From the NCBI RefSeq assembly GCF_009769735.1, contig NZ_WSRO01000002.1, positions 5,468,001-5,532,000 on the forward strand: DNA of 64,000 nt, in the 5' to 3' direction. The position numbers and the translations under genes were made by a program. Below, piece after piece: positions 28,589 to 36,735 of this stretch. Numbering within the stretch: position 1 is the first letter of the stretch; the number at the start of each line of letters is the position of its first letter. The notes below the pieces were generated by a model that was given only the letters and a program-made list of their open reading frames with translations, had not been told where the DNA came from and did no database searches. This DNA comes from Streptomyces sp. BA2 (GTDB taxonomy: Bacteria > Actinomycetota > Actinomycetes > Streptomycetales > Streptomycetaceae).

Positions 28589-29575
28589 TCAAGCCGCGGG
28601 CTCAGTCTTCCGCCCGGCGGCGGGGGAGGCCCCCGTAACAGCAGCCTGACGCACCGCGGCAAGCCGAACCGCATTACGCCGAGCGCCGCGCACCGCGTCC
28701 CAGGTCAGCAACGTCAGCGCCAGCCACACAAGCCCGAACCCGGCCCACCGCTCGGGCGGCATCGCCTCATGGAAGTACAGGATGCCCAGCAGGAACTGGA
28801 AGACGGGCGCCAGGTACTGCAGCATCCCCAGCGTCGCGAGCGGCACCCGGATCGCCGCGGCGCCGAAGCAGACCAGGGGGATGGCGGTGACCACACCGGT
28901 CGCCGCGAGCAGCGCCCCGTGCCCGAAGCCCTCCGCGCCGAACGTGGCGTCACCCCGCACGCTCAGCCACACCAGGAATCCGACCGCGGGCAGGAACTGG
29001 ATGGCGGTCTCGGCGGCGAGCGACTCCAGACCGCTGAGCCCGACCTTCTTCTTCACCAGGCCGTACGTGGCGAAGGAGAAGGCGAGGCAGAGCGAGATCC
29101 ACGGCGGCTGCCCGTACCCGAAGGCGAGTACGAGGACCGCCGCGAGGCCGACGGCGACGGCCGCCCACTGCACGGGACGCAGCCGTTCGCCGAGGAGCAG
29201 GACGCCCATCGCGATGGTGACCAGGGGGTTGATGAAGTAGCCGAGGGAGGCCTCCACGACGTGGCCGGAGTTCACGGCCCAGATGTAGACGCCCCAGTTG
29301 ATCGTGATGACCGCCGCGGCGATCGTCACGAGGCCCAGTTTGCGCGGCTGCCGGATCAGCTCGCCGGCCCAGGCCCAGCGCCGCACGACAAGGAGCGCGA
29401 TGCCCACCACGACGAGCGACCACGTCATGCGGTGCGCGAGGATCTCGCCCGCCCCGGCCGGCTTGAGCAGGGGCCAGAAGAGGGGCACGAGGCCCCACAT
29501 CCCGTAGGCCGCGAAGCCGTTCAGGAGTCCTATGCGCTGCTCGCCCCTCGACTGCTCAGCTGCGGCAGCGTTCAC
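28589..29575 (-). CDS. rarD: EamA family transporter RarD
   Basis: Drug/metabolite-superfamily transporter of the RarD branch, 328 residues, with about ten transmembrane helices in two EamA halves. Recognisable stretches are GFAAYGMWGLVPLFWP, LAHRMTWSL, NWGVYIWAVNSGHVVEASL and QYLAPVFQFLLGILYFHEAM. RarD is linked to chloramphenicol sensitivity in enteric bacteria, but the substrate is not established. I chose GTG with AAGGAGGGGCC directly upstream; a longer reading would add 13 residues without such a site. It appears to be monocistronic. Confidence 0.9.
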   Translation of the reverse strand: MNAAAAEQSRGEQRIGLLNGFAAYGMWGLVPLFWPLLKPAGAGEILAHRMTWSLVVVGIALLVVRRWAWAGELIRQPRKLGLVTIAAAVITINWGVYIWAVNSGHVVEASLGYFINPLVTIAMGVLLLGERLRPVQWAAVAVGLAAVLVLAFGYGQPPWISLCLAFSFATYGLVKKKVGLSGLESLAAETAIQFLPAVGFLVWLSVRGDATFGAEGFGHGALLAATGVVTAIPLVCFGAAAIRVPLATLGMLQYLAPVFQFLLGILYFHEAMPPERWAGFGLVWLALTLLTWDAVRGARRNAVRLAAVRQAAVTGASPAAGRKTEPAA

Positions 29576-29688
29576 GGCCCCTCCTTGGTGCGCGGCAGCC
29601 CACACTGCCCCCAAGAAGGTAGCGGCACAGACACCCCCGTGTCATGCCCGTCTCACGGGAACGGTCATGACCTCGGCCTCGCCGGGCC

Positions 29689-30549
29689 TCAGCCCTTGAG
29701 CGCGGCCGAGATCGCGTCGGCGACAGGCGTCGTGGGCCGCCCGATGAGCCGGGCCAGATCGCCGCTCGTACCGGCGAGCAGGCCTCGCTCGATCGCCGAG
29801 TCCACGTCCACGAGGATCGCGGCGAACTGCTCCGGAAGCCCGGCGCCGGTCAGGATCGCGAGGTTCTGCTCGGCGGGGACGTTCGCGTACGAGATGTCCT
29901 TGCCGGTCTGCCGGGCGATCTCGGCGGCGTACTCGGCCAGGCTCCACGCGACATCGCCGCTCAGCTCGTACGCCTTGCCCTCGTGGCCCTCACCGGTCAG
30001 CACGGCGACGGCGGCAGCCGCGTAGTCGGCGCGCGAGGCGGAGGCGACCCTGCCCTCGCCCGCGGAGGCGACGACGGCGCCGTGCTCCAGGACGGGGGCG
30101 AGGTTGGCCGTGTAGTTCTCGTGGTACCAGCCGTTGCGCAGGAACGTGTGCGGAAGCCCGGATTCGAGGATGAGCCGCTCGGTCTCCTTGTGCTCGGCCG
30201 CGAGGTCGAAGTCGGCGTCGGGCCCGCCAAGGACACCGGTGTACGCGAGCAGCGCGACGCCCGCCGCGCGGGCCGCGTCGATCACCGCCGCGTGCTGCGG
30301 CACACGCTGCCCGACCTCGCTGCCGGAGATCAGCAGGACCCTGTCGCCCGCGGCGAAGACACCGGCGAGGGTCCCGGGCGTGCAGTAGTCCGCGATCCGC
30401 AGCTCGACGCCGCGCGCGGCGAGATCGGCGGCCTTCTCCTTGTCGCGTACGACGGCGGCGATCTGCCCGGCGGGTATCCGCGCGTCGAGCAGCCCGTCGA
30501 TGACGAGGCGGCCGAGGTTTCCGGTGGCTCCGGTGACGACGATGCTCAT
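29689..30549 (-). CDS. NAD(P)H:quinone oxidoreductase, QorB/NmrA-like
   Basis: Atypical short-chain dehydrogenase of 286 residues. The NAD(P) motif VTGATGNLGRLVIDGLL is at the N-terminus. The segments LRNGWYHENYTANLAPVLEHG and EGRVASASRADYAAAAV place it with E. coli QorB (YtfG) and NmrA-like quinone or sugar-nucleotide reductases. It is divergent from an HxlR regulator, with a nested palindrome between them. This is the classic arrangement for quinone- or aldehyde-responsive detoxification. The ATG giving MSIVVTGATG has GGGAGATA upstream. Confidence 0.88.
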   Translation of the reverse strand: MSIVVTGATGNLGRLVIDGLLDARIPAGQIAAVVRDKEKAADLAARGVELRIADYCTPGTLAGVFAAGDRVLLISGSEVGQRVPQHAAVIDAARAAGVALLAYTGVLGGPDADFDLAAEHKETERLILESGLPHTFLRNGWYHENYTANLAPVLEHGAVVASAGEGRVASASRADYAAAAVAVLTGEGHEGKAYELSGDVAWSLAEYAAEIARQTGKDISYANVPAEQNLAILTGAGLPEQFAAILVDVDSAIERGLLAGTSGDLARLIGRPTTPVADAISAALKG

Positions 30550-30620
30550 GTCCTGTATCTCCCTTTGATGCCTTTGGTGTGATCTGACAATGAGCCTACG
30601 TCGGGCGCTAACTATTGGAA

Positions 30621-30645
30621 AGTACCCACTTTGAAGTAAGGTACT
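30621..30645. promoter_or_regulatory. Predicted HxlR operator between quinone reductase and regulator
   Basis: Nested palindrome: AGTACC and GGTACT outside, ACTT-TG-AAGT inside. It ends 3 bases before the hxlR-type ATG, covers its ribosome-site region, and lies 72 bases upstream of the quinone reductase start, so binding could control both genes. Confidence 0.65.
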
Positions 30646-30648
30646 GGC

Positions 30649-31020
30649 ATGGCAGTAAGTAACTGGAACCTCGGGGACGAGGGGATGTGCCCGCAGCGCC
30701 TCGTCCTGGAGCACGTCACGAGCCGCTGGGGCGTGCTCGTCCTGATCGCCCTGGACGAGCGCTCGTACCGCTTCAGTGAGCTGCGCAGGGCCCTCGGCAG
30801 GGTCAGCGAGAAGATGCTGACGCAGACCCTGCAGACCCTGGAGCGGGACGGCCTCGTGCACCGCGACGCGAAGCCGGTCATTCCGCCGCGCGTCGACTAC
30901 TCGCTCACCGACCTCGGACGTGAGGTCGGTACGCAAGTACGGGCGCTCGCCGAGTGGACCGAGCGGCGCCTGGAGGACGTACAGGAAGCGCGCTTGGCGT
31001 ACGACGAAGCCCGGTCCTGA
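30649..31020 (+). CDS. HxlR family winged-helix transcriptional regulator
   Basis: A 123-residue DNA-binding protein with the HxlR core: CPQRLVLEHVTSRWGVLVLIAL, then the recognition-helix region RFSELRRALGRVSEKMLTQTLQTLERDGLV and the wing PPRVDYSLTDLG. A single Cys (residue 14) sits in the N-terminal helix at the position used by redox-sensing relatives such as YodB and HypR, so thiol sensing of quinones or diamide is a reasonable inference. It is divergent from the quinone reductase, its likely target. Its stop codon lies inside a bidirectional terminator hairpin. Confidence 0.9.
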   Translation: MAVSNWNLGDEGMCPQRLVLEHVTSRWGVLVLIALDERSYRFSELRRALGRVSEKMLTQTLQTLERDGLVHRDAKPVIPPRVDYSLTDLGREVGTQVRALAEWTERRLEDVQEARLAYDEARS

Positions 31021-31039
31021 AGCATCAGAACCGGGCTTC
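31006..31039. terminator. Bidirectional terminator between hxlR-type gene and korB
   Basis: GAAGCCCGGT and ACCGGGCTTC pair, with CTGA-AGCA-TCAG inside. The hairpin contains the TGA stop of the regulator and lies 18 bases past the convergent korB stop. Confidence 0.7.
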
Positions 31040-31056
31040 GGAGACAGCGAGTCGAG

Positions 31057-32139
31057 CTAGCCGACGACGGTCCAGGTGTCGCCGCCCGCGAGGAGCGCGG
31101 CCAGGTCGCCCTTGCCGTTCTGCTCGATGGCGGTGTCGAGCTGGTCGGACATCAGCGTGTCGTAGACCGGGCGCTCGACGTTGCGGAAGACGCCGATCGG
31201 GGTGTGGTGCAGGGTGTCGGGGTCGGCGAGCCGGGACAGCGCGAAGGCTTGCGTGGGTGAGGTGGAGTGCGCGTCGTGGACCAGAATCTGAGACTCCGTC
31301 TCAGGCGTGACCGGGACGACCTTGAGATCACCGGTCGCCGGGTCGCGTACGACGCCCTTGGAGCCGTCGGCGCCGAAGCGGATCGGCTCCCCGTGCTCCA
31401 GGCGGATCACCGCCTCCTCGGCCTGCTGCTTGTCCTTCAGCACCTCGAAGGCGCCGTCGTTGAAGATGTTGCAGTTCTGGTAGATCTCCACCAGGGCGGT
31501 GCCGGGGTGCTCGGCGGCCTCGCGAAGGACCGAGGTGAGGTGCTTGCGGTCGGAGTCCACGGTCCGCGCCACGAACGACGCCTCCGCGCCGATCGCCAGC
31601 GACACCGGGTTGAAGGGCGCGTCGAGCGACCCCATCGGCGTCGACTTCGTGATCTTGCCGACCTCGGAGGTCGGGGAGTACTGGCCCTTGGTAAGTCCGT
31701 AGATCCGGTTGTTGAAGAGCAGGATCTTCAGGTTCACGTTGCGGCGCAGGGCGTGGATGAGGTGGTTGCCGCCGATGGACAGGGCGTCCCCGTCGCCGGT
31801 GACCACCCACACGCTCAAGTCCCGCCGCGATGAGGCGAGTCCGGTGGCGATGGCGGGCGCACGGCCGTGGATGGAGTGCATCCCGTACGTGTTCATGTAG
31901 TACGGGAAGCGGCTCGAGCAGCCGATGCCCGAGACGAAGACGATGTTCTCCTTGGCCAGGCCCAGTTCGGGCATGAAGCCCTGCACGGCCGCCAGGACCG
32001 CGTAGTCACCGCAGCCGGGGCACCAACGCACCTCCTGGTCGGACTTGAAGTCCTTCATGGACTGCTTGGCCTCGGCCTTGGGCACCAACGAGAGCGCTTC
32101 GATCGTGCTCCCCGTGCCTTCGGTCTTCGTGTCAGCCAT
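31057..32139 (-). CDS. korB: 2-oxoacid:ferredoxin oxidoreductase, beta subunit
   Basis: Thiamine-diphosphate-binding subunit of a 2-oxoglutarate (or related 2-oxoacid):ferredoxin oxidoreductase, 360 residues. The cluster-ligand region is RWCPGCGDYAV with GIGCSSRFPYY. The ThDP/Mg motif is VVTGDGDALSIGGNHL and runs on to LLFNNRIYGLTKGQ. KorAB decarboxylates 2-oxoglutarate oxidatively to succinyl-CoA and reduces ferredoxin. The start overlaps the korA stop by 8 bases. The route matters here because the second complex I operon 6 kb away lacks its NADH-input module. Confidence 0.93.
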   Translation of the reverse strand: MADTKTEGTGSTIEALSLVPKAEAKQSMKDFKSDQEVRWCPGCGDYAVLAAVQGFMPELGLAKENIVFVSGIGCSSRFPYYMNTYGMHSIHGRAPAIATGLASSRRDLSVWVVTGDGDALSIGGNHLIHALRRNVNLKILLFNNRIYGLTKGQYSPTSEVGKITKSTPMGSLDAPFNPVSLAIGAEASFVARTVDSDRKHLTSVLREAAEHPGTALVEIYQNCNIFNDGAFEVLKDKQQAEEAVIRLEHGEPIRFGADGSKGVVRDPATGDLKVVPVTPETESQILVHDAHSTSPTQAFALSRLADPDTLHHTPIGVFRNVERPVYDTLMSDQLDTAIEQNGKGDLAALLAGGDTWTVVG

Positions 32140-34063
32140 TGATGGCCTCCTTGAGAGCCGTGGCGAGCTGCTCGGCCTTGAACGGCATTCCATTGACCTG
32201 GTTGTACGAGACCGCGTCCACGAGGTACTTGGCGCGCAGCAGCGTGGCGAGCTGCCCGAGGTTCATCTCGGGAATCACCACCTTGTCGTAACGCTTCAGG
32301 ACCTCGCCCAGATTCCGCGGGAAGGGGTTGAGGTGGCGCAGATGGGCCTGCGCCACGCTCTCGCCGACCGCCCGCAGGCGCCGTACCGCAGCGGTGATGG
32401 GGCCGTAGGTCGAACCCCAGCCAAGGACGAGCAGCTTGGCGTCGCCGGTCGCGTCGTCGACTTCGACGTCGGGGACCTCGATGCCGTCGATCTTGGCCTG
32501 GCGGGTGCGGACCATGAAGTCGTGGTTGGCGGGGTCGTACGAGATGTTGCCGGTGCCGTCCTGCTTCTCGATGCCGCCGATGCGGTGCTCAAGTCCGGGC
32601 GTGCCGGGGATCGCCCAGGGGCGGGCCAGGGTCTGCGGGTCACGCTTGTAGGGCCAGAAGACCTCGGTGCCGTCGTCCTCGGTGTGATTGGTCCCCGAGG
32701 CGAACTGCACGCGCAGGTCCGGGAGTTCATCGGTGTCCGGGATGCGCCACGGCTCGGAGCCGTTGGCCAGATAGCCGTCGCTCAGCAAGAACACCGGCGT
32801 GCGGTAGGTGACCGCGATCCGCGCCGCCTCCAGTGCCGCGTCGAAGCAGTCCGCCGGCGTCTTGGGCGCCACGATCGGCACCGGCGCCTCGCCGTTGCGC
32901 CCGAACATCGCCTGCAGCAGATCCGCCTGCTCCGTCTTGGTCGGCAGACCGGTGGAAGGCCCGCCGCGCTGGATGTCCACGACCAGCAGCGGCAGTTCGA
33001 GCGAGACCGCGAGCCCGATCGTCTCCGACTTCAGCGCCACACCGGGCCCCGAAGTCGTCGTCACCGCGAGCGAGCCGCCGAACGCGGCACCCAGCGCGGC
33101 ACCGATCCCCGCGATCTCGTCCTCCGCCTGGAAGGTCCGCACGCCGAAGTTCTTGTGCTTCGACAGCTCGTGCAGGATGTCCGAGGCGGGAGTGATCGGG
33201 TACGAGCCGAGGTAGAGCGGCAGGTCCGCCTGCCGGCCCGCGGCGATAAGGCCGTACGAGAGGGCGAGGTTCCCCGAGATGTTGCGGTACGTGCCGGGCG
33301 GGAAGGCATGGGAGGCGGGGGCGACCTCGTACGAGACCGCGAAGTCCTCTGTCGTCTCGCCGAAGTTCCAGCCCGCGTGGAAGGCGGTGATGTTCGCCTC
33401 GGCGATGTCCGGCTTCTTCGCGAACTTCGCCCGCAGGAACTTCTCGGTGCCCTCGGTCGGCCGGTGGTACATCCACGAAAGGAGGCCGAGCGCGAACATG
33501 TTCTTGCTGCGCCCCGCGTCCTTGCGCGAGAGGTCGAACTCCTTGAGCGCCTCGACCGTCAGCGTCGTCAGCGGCACCGGGTGGACGCTGTATCCGTCCA
33601 GCGAACCGTCTTCCAGCGGCGAGACCTCGTAGCCGACTTTCTGCATCGCCCGTTTGGAGAACTCGTCCGTGTTGACGATGATCTCCGCGCCGCGCGGCAC
33701 GTCGGCGATGTTCGCCTTCAGCGCGGCCGGGTTCATCGCGACCAGGACGTTCGGCGCGTCGCCCGGCGTGAGGATGTCGTGGTCGGCGAAGTGCAGCTGA
33801 AAGGAGGAGACGCCCGGCAGGGTCCCGGCAGGAGCACGGATCTCGGCGGGGAAGTTCGGCAGAGTCGAGAGGTCGTTCCCGAAGGACGCCGTCTCCGAAG
33901 TGAACCGGTCACCGGTGAGTTGCATACCGTCACCGGAGTCACCCGCGAAGCGAATGATCACCCGGTCCAGACGGCGTACATCCTTCTCACCAGCAGGCTT
34001 GCGCTGTTCTCCGACGACTGCCCCATCGGCCTGCTCGGCTGGGCTACTGACCTGGCTGGTCAC
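32132..34063 (-). CDS. korA: 2-oxoacid:ferredoxin oxidoreductase, fused gamma-alpha subunit
   Basis: Catalytic partner of KorB, 643 residues. The N-terminal gamma domain (RFAGDSGDGMQLTGDRF, NFPAEIRAPAGTLPG) is fused to the alpha domain (FQAEDEIAGIGAALGAAFGG, TSGPGVALKSETIG, IQRGGPSTGLPTKTEQ). This fusion is the usual actinobacterial KorA form; it has no ferredoxin domain, so it depends on a separate ferredoxin. I start at a GTG with GGGAGGT nine bases upstream; a longer reading of 56 residues is low-complexity. The N-terminal 30 residues are polar and probably flexible. Confidence 0.92.
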   Translation of the reverse strand: MTSQVSSPAEQADGAVVGEQRKPAGEKDVRRLDRVIIRFAGDSGDGMQLTGDRFTSETASFGNDLSTLPNFPAEIRAPAGTLPGVSSFQLHFADHDILTPGDAPNVLVAMNPAALKANIADVPRGAEIIVNTDEFSKRAMQKVGYEVSPLEDGSLDGYSVHPVPLTTLTVEALKEFDLSRKDAGRSKNMFALGLLSWMYHRPTEGTEKFLRAKFAKKPDIAEANITAFHAGWNFGETTEDFAVSYEVAPASHAFPPGTYRNISGNLALSYGLIAAGRQADLPLYLGSYPITPASDILHELSKHKNFGVRTFQAEDEIAGIGAALGAAFGGSLAVTTTSGPGVALKSETIGLAVSLELPLLVVDIQRGGPSTGLPTKTEQADLLQAMFGRNGEAPVPIVAPKTPADCFDAALEAARIAVTYRTPVFLLSDGYLANGSEPWRIPDTDELPDLRVQFASGTNHTEDDGTEVFWPYKRDPQTLARPWAIPGTPGLEHRIGGIEKQDGTGNISYDPANHDFMVRTRQAKIDGIEVPDVEVDDATGDAKLLVLGWGSTYGPITAAVRRLRAVGESVAQAHLRHLNPFPRNLGEVLKRYDKVVIPEMNLGQLATLLRAKYLVDAVSYNQVNGMPFKAEQLATALKEAING

Positions 34064-34329
34064 TGAACTGGACCTCCCTCGGGCGGCTGAGCGGGAAGGG
34101 CTGGGCGACCGGCCTTCCCCAAGGCCCACCCTACGTCGGTAAGGGTCGCCTTCCTGGGGTTGATCGCATGACGGACGCACTTTTGAGACGCTTCTATGCC
34201 CCGTTTTGCCATGGTCTGCCTCGCCCTCCACTCAGTCATGGAAGACGCCCCCCACTCATCCTTTGGTTCTAGGACTGTTCTCCGTGCTCGTGTCGTGCTC
34301 GTGCTGTTGCCGTTGCTTCTGCGGGTGTC

Positions 34330-34356
34330 AAATAGCTGACAGGCTGTCAGCTATTT
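34330..34356. promoter_or_regulatory. Perfect 27-bp AT-rich palindrome, operator or terminator
   Basis: AAATAGCTGACAG and CTGTCAGCTATTT are perfect 13-bp arms around a single G. The right arm touches the stop codon of the response-regulator gene, and the next gene downstream is korA. With so small a spacer it looks more like an operator, but as RNA it could end the regulator transcript. Confidence 0.55.
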
Positions 34357-35032
34357 AGGAATTGAGATAGGTGAGGACCGCCAGTACGCGCCGGTGATCC
34401 CCGTCACTCTGGGAGAGTCCCAGCTTCAGGAAGATGTTGCTGACGTGCTTCTCGACCGCGCCGTCACTCACCACCAACTGCCGGGCCACCGCCGAGTTCG
34501 TCCGCCCCTCGGCCATCAGACCGAGTACCTCGCGCTCGCGCGGAGTAAGCCCCGCGAGCACGTCCTGCTTGCGGCTGCGGCCGAGCAGCTGCGCCACGAC
34601 CTCCGGGTCGAGCGCGGTACCGCCCTGCGCGACGCGCACCACCGCGTCCACGAACTCGCGCACCTCGGCGACGCGGTCCTTGAGCAGATAGCCGACGCCA
34701 CGGCTGGACCCGGCGAGCAGCTCGGTGGCGTACTGCTCCTCGACGTACTGCGAGAGGACGAGGACCCCGAGCCCCGGGAACTGGTGGCGCAGATGCACCG
34801 CGGCCCGCACACCCTCGTCGGTGTGCGTCGGAGGCATCCGCACATCGGCGACGACCACATCGGGCAGCTCGCCCGCCGAGGAGAGTTCGTTGATCGTCTT
34901 GATCAGCGCTTCCGCGTCGCCCACCCCCGCGACGACATCGTGCCCGCGGTCGGTCAGCAACCGGGTCAGGCCCTCCCTGAGCAGCACCGAATCCTCGGCG
35001 ATGACGACCCGCACTTTGTCCTCCACGTTCAC
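34355..35032 (-). CDS. NarL/FixJ-type response regulator
   Basis: Two-domain regulator of about 225 residues. The receiver domain has [12 protein letters not shown], the phospho-acceptor in [15 protein letters not shown], and the switch Ser and Lys in [11 protein letters not shown] and GYLLKDR. The LuxR-type helix-turn-helix is [22 protein letters not shown] and [15 protein letters not shown] use GTG 35032 ([14 protein letters not shown]); nearby GTGs would shorten it slightly. Two tandem histidine kinase genes lie upstream on the same strand, the nearer 210 bases away with a hairpin between, so the regulator may be transcribed partly on its own. Likely target operons are korAB or nuo cluster 2, by position only. 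Confidence 0.9.
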   Translation of the reverse strand: MNVEDKVRVVIAEDSVLLREGLTRLLTDRGHDVVAGVGDAEALIKTINELSSAGELPDVVVADVRMPPTHTDEGVRAAVHLRHQFPGLGVLVLSQYVEEQYATELLAGSSRGVGYLLKDRVAEVREFVDAVVRVAQGGTALDPEVVAQLLGRSRKQDVLAGLTPREREVLGLMAEGRTNSAVARQLVVSDGAVEKHVSNIFLKLGLSQSDGDHRRVLAVLTYLNS

Positions 35033-35165
35033 GGCCCCCCGGCATATGTGGTTCTGGGTGTCCCCCGGCACCTCAGTATCGCGCGTACGAACGCGTACGA
35101 AGGGGCGTTACGGCGTTCGCGGACAACCGCTTGCCCGTGTTCGCTTCCTGGCGGGCACGCGGAAC

Positions 35166-35203
35166 CCCACCCGATCGCCCGTGCCGCGGGGCAATCGGGT
35201 GGG
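35166..35203 (-). terminator. Hairpin between histidine kinase 1 and the response regulator
   Basis: CCCACCCGAT and ATCGGGTGGG form a perfect 10-bp outer stem, with further G-C pairing inside. It lies 40 bases past the kinase stop and could reduce read-through into the regulator gene. Confidence 0.6.
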
Positions 35204-35242
35204 TGTGGGTGGGGAAGATCCGCCGCGAAGCGGCGGGACGGG

Positions 35243-36601
35243 CTAGGCCCGCCAGGGCAGCTCAGCCGTCACGGTGGTAGGCCCGCCCGCGGGCGAGTCC
35301 ACGACCAGGATCCCGTCGACCGCGTCGAGTCGCTCGGCGAGCCCGGCAAGACCGGAGCCACCGCTCACATCCGCACCCCCGGCCCCGTCGTCGGAGACCT
35401 GGAGCATCAGCCGGTCCTCGACCTGCCACACGTCGACCGAGCCGCGGGATGCCCGCGCGTGCTTGCTGATGTTCTGCAGGAGCTCGGAGACCGTGAAGTA
35501 CGCGATGCCCTCGATCGCGGCGGCGGGACGCGCGGGCAGGTCCACCTCGACCTGCACCGGGACCGTGCACCGGGCGGCGAGCGCGGAGAGCGCCGCGTCC
35601 AGGCCGCGGTCGGTCAGGACCGCGGGGTGGATGCCGCGGGCCAGGTCGCGCAGCTCCTGGAGGGCCACCTTCACCTCGCCGTGCGCCTCGCCCACCATGC
35701 GCGCCGCGGCCTCCGGATCCTCCGTCAGCTTCTCCTTGGCCAGACCCAGGTCCATGGCGAGCGCCACCAGGCGGGCCTGCGCACCGTCGTGCAGGTCGCG
35801 CTCGATGCGGCGCAGGTCGGCCGCCGCCGTGTCGACGACCACACCGCGGTCCGACTCCAGCTCGACGACGCGCGACGCCAGGCTGGAGGGGCCGAGCAGA
35901 CCGGCCACCATGACGCGGTCGACGGTGGTCAGGGCCCGGATGATCCAGGGCGTGGCGAGCGTGATCAGCAGGCCGGTGAGGGCCGTCGCGCCGATCTCGA
36001 AGGGATTGTCCAGGTAGACGCGGTGACCGTCGTCGCCGTAGAGCTGGATACCGCCCTGACCGCCGTAGAGCGGGAAGAGCCACTGCCACAGCGGGTACGT
36101 GAGCATCGCCCAGCCGTACGTCCAGAAGACCACCGACACGGTGAAGGAGAAGATCGCCCACGGCATGTGGAGGATGGCGAACAGGACGTGCCGCCAGGAG
36201 ACGCCGCTCTTGAGCACGGCGCCCATCCACGCCATGAGCCCGCCGCCGTTCTTGGGCCGCAGCGGCTCGGGGTTGGCCACCTCGACGCCCAGGAGCGCCC
36301 GCGCCCGCACCCGCTCGAGGGAGCCGATGCCGCGGCAGGCGGCGAGCCCGGCGGCGAGCACCGGGATGCCGATGAACGTGATCAGGAGCCCGACGCCGAG
36401 CGAGAGCATCGTGACCGCGAACGTGAACGTGACGATGCTGATCGGCAGGCTCAGGAGGACGTAGCCGAACTCTTTCCAGGCGCGGGCCTCGATCGGCGCG
36501 CGCAGCCCGGCGGGGATACGAGGCCGCCGTTCATCGAGGTCGGATCCCCGGAACTCCGAACGGTCCATGCGCCCGTACTCCTGTCCGTACTCCGTGGCCA
36601 T
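35243..36601 (-). CDS. Sensor histidine kinase 1 (HisKA_3 type)
   Basis: Membrane sensor kinase of 452 residues. Four or more hydrophobic segments and a sensor region occupy the first 240 residues (FGYVLLSLPISIVTFTF to WIIRALTTVDRVM). The dimerisation/phospho-acceptor box is RRIERDLHDGAQARLVALAM, and the ATP-binding domain shows VSELLQNISKHA, VSDDGAGGAD and GGSGLAGLAERL. It is a paralogue of the adjacent kinase; the kinase half shares DNA stretches of 88 and 77 identical bases with it, while the sensor halves differ. Its insertion GGQGGIQLYGDDGHRVYLDN is absent from the paralogue. Confidence 0.92.
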   Translation of the reverse strand: MATEYGQEYGRMDRSEFRGSDLDERRPRIPAGLRAPIEARAWKEFGYVLLSLPISIVTFTFAVTMLSLGVGLLITFIGIPVLAAGLAACRGIGSLERVRARALLGVEVANPEPLRPKNGGGLMAWMGAVLKSGVSWRHVLFAILHMPWAIFSFTVSVVFWTYGWAMLTYPLWQWLFPLYGGQGGIQLYGDDGHRVYLDNPFEIGATALTGLLITLATPWIIRALTTVDRVMVAGLLGPSSLASRVVELESDRGVVVDTAAADLRRIERDLHDGAQARLVALAMDLGLAKEKLTEDPEAAARMVGEAHGEVKVALQELRDLARGIHPAVLTDRGLDAALSALAARCTVPVQVEVDLPARPAAAIEGIAYFTVSELLQNISKHARASRGSVDVWQVEDRLMLQVSDDGAGGADVSGGSGLAGLAERLDAVDGILVVDSPAGGPTTVTAELPWRA

Positions 36602-36735
36602 CGGTGTCGTCCGTTTCTGCTCGGTCGTGCGCTGCCTCTTGGGTTACGCGCTGGTTCGGCGTCGTATCTCAAGAGTGCTGGCCGCAGGTGATCCGGACCA
36701 TGTGGTGCGTGGGTGTCTTCGACCGGGGGTTTTCC

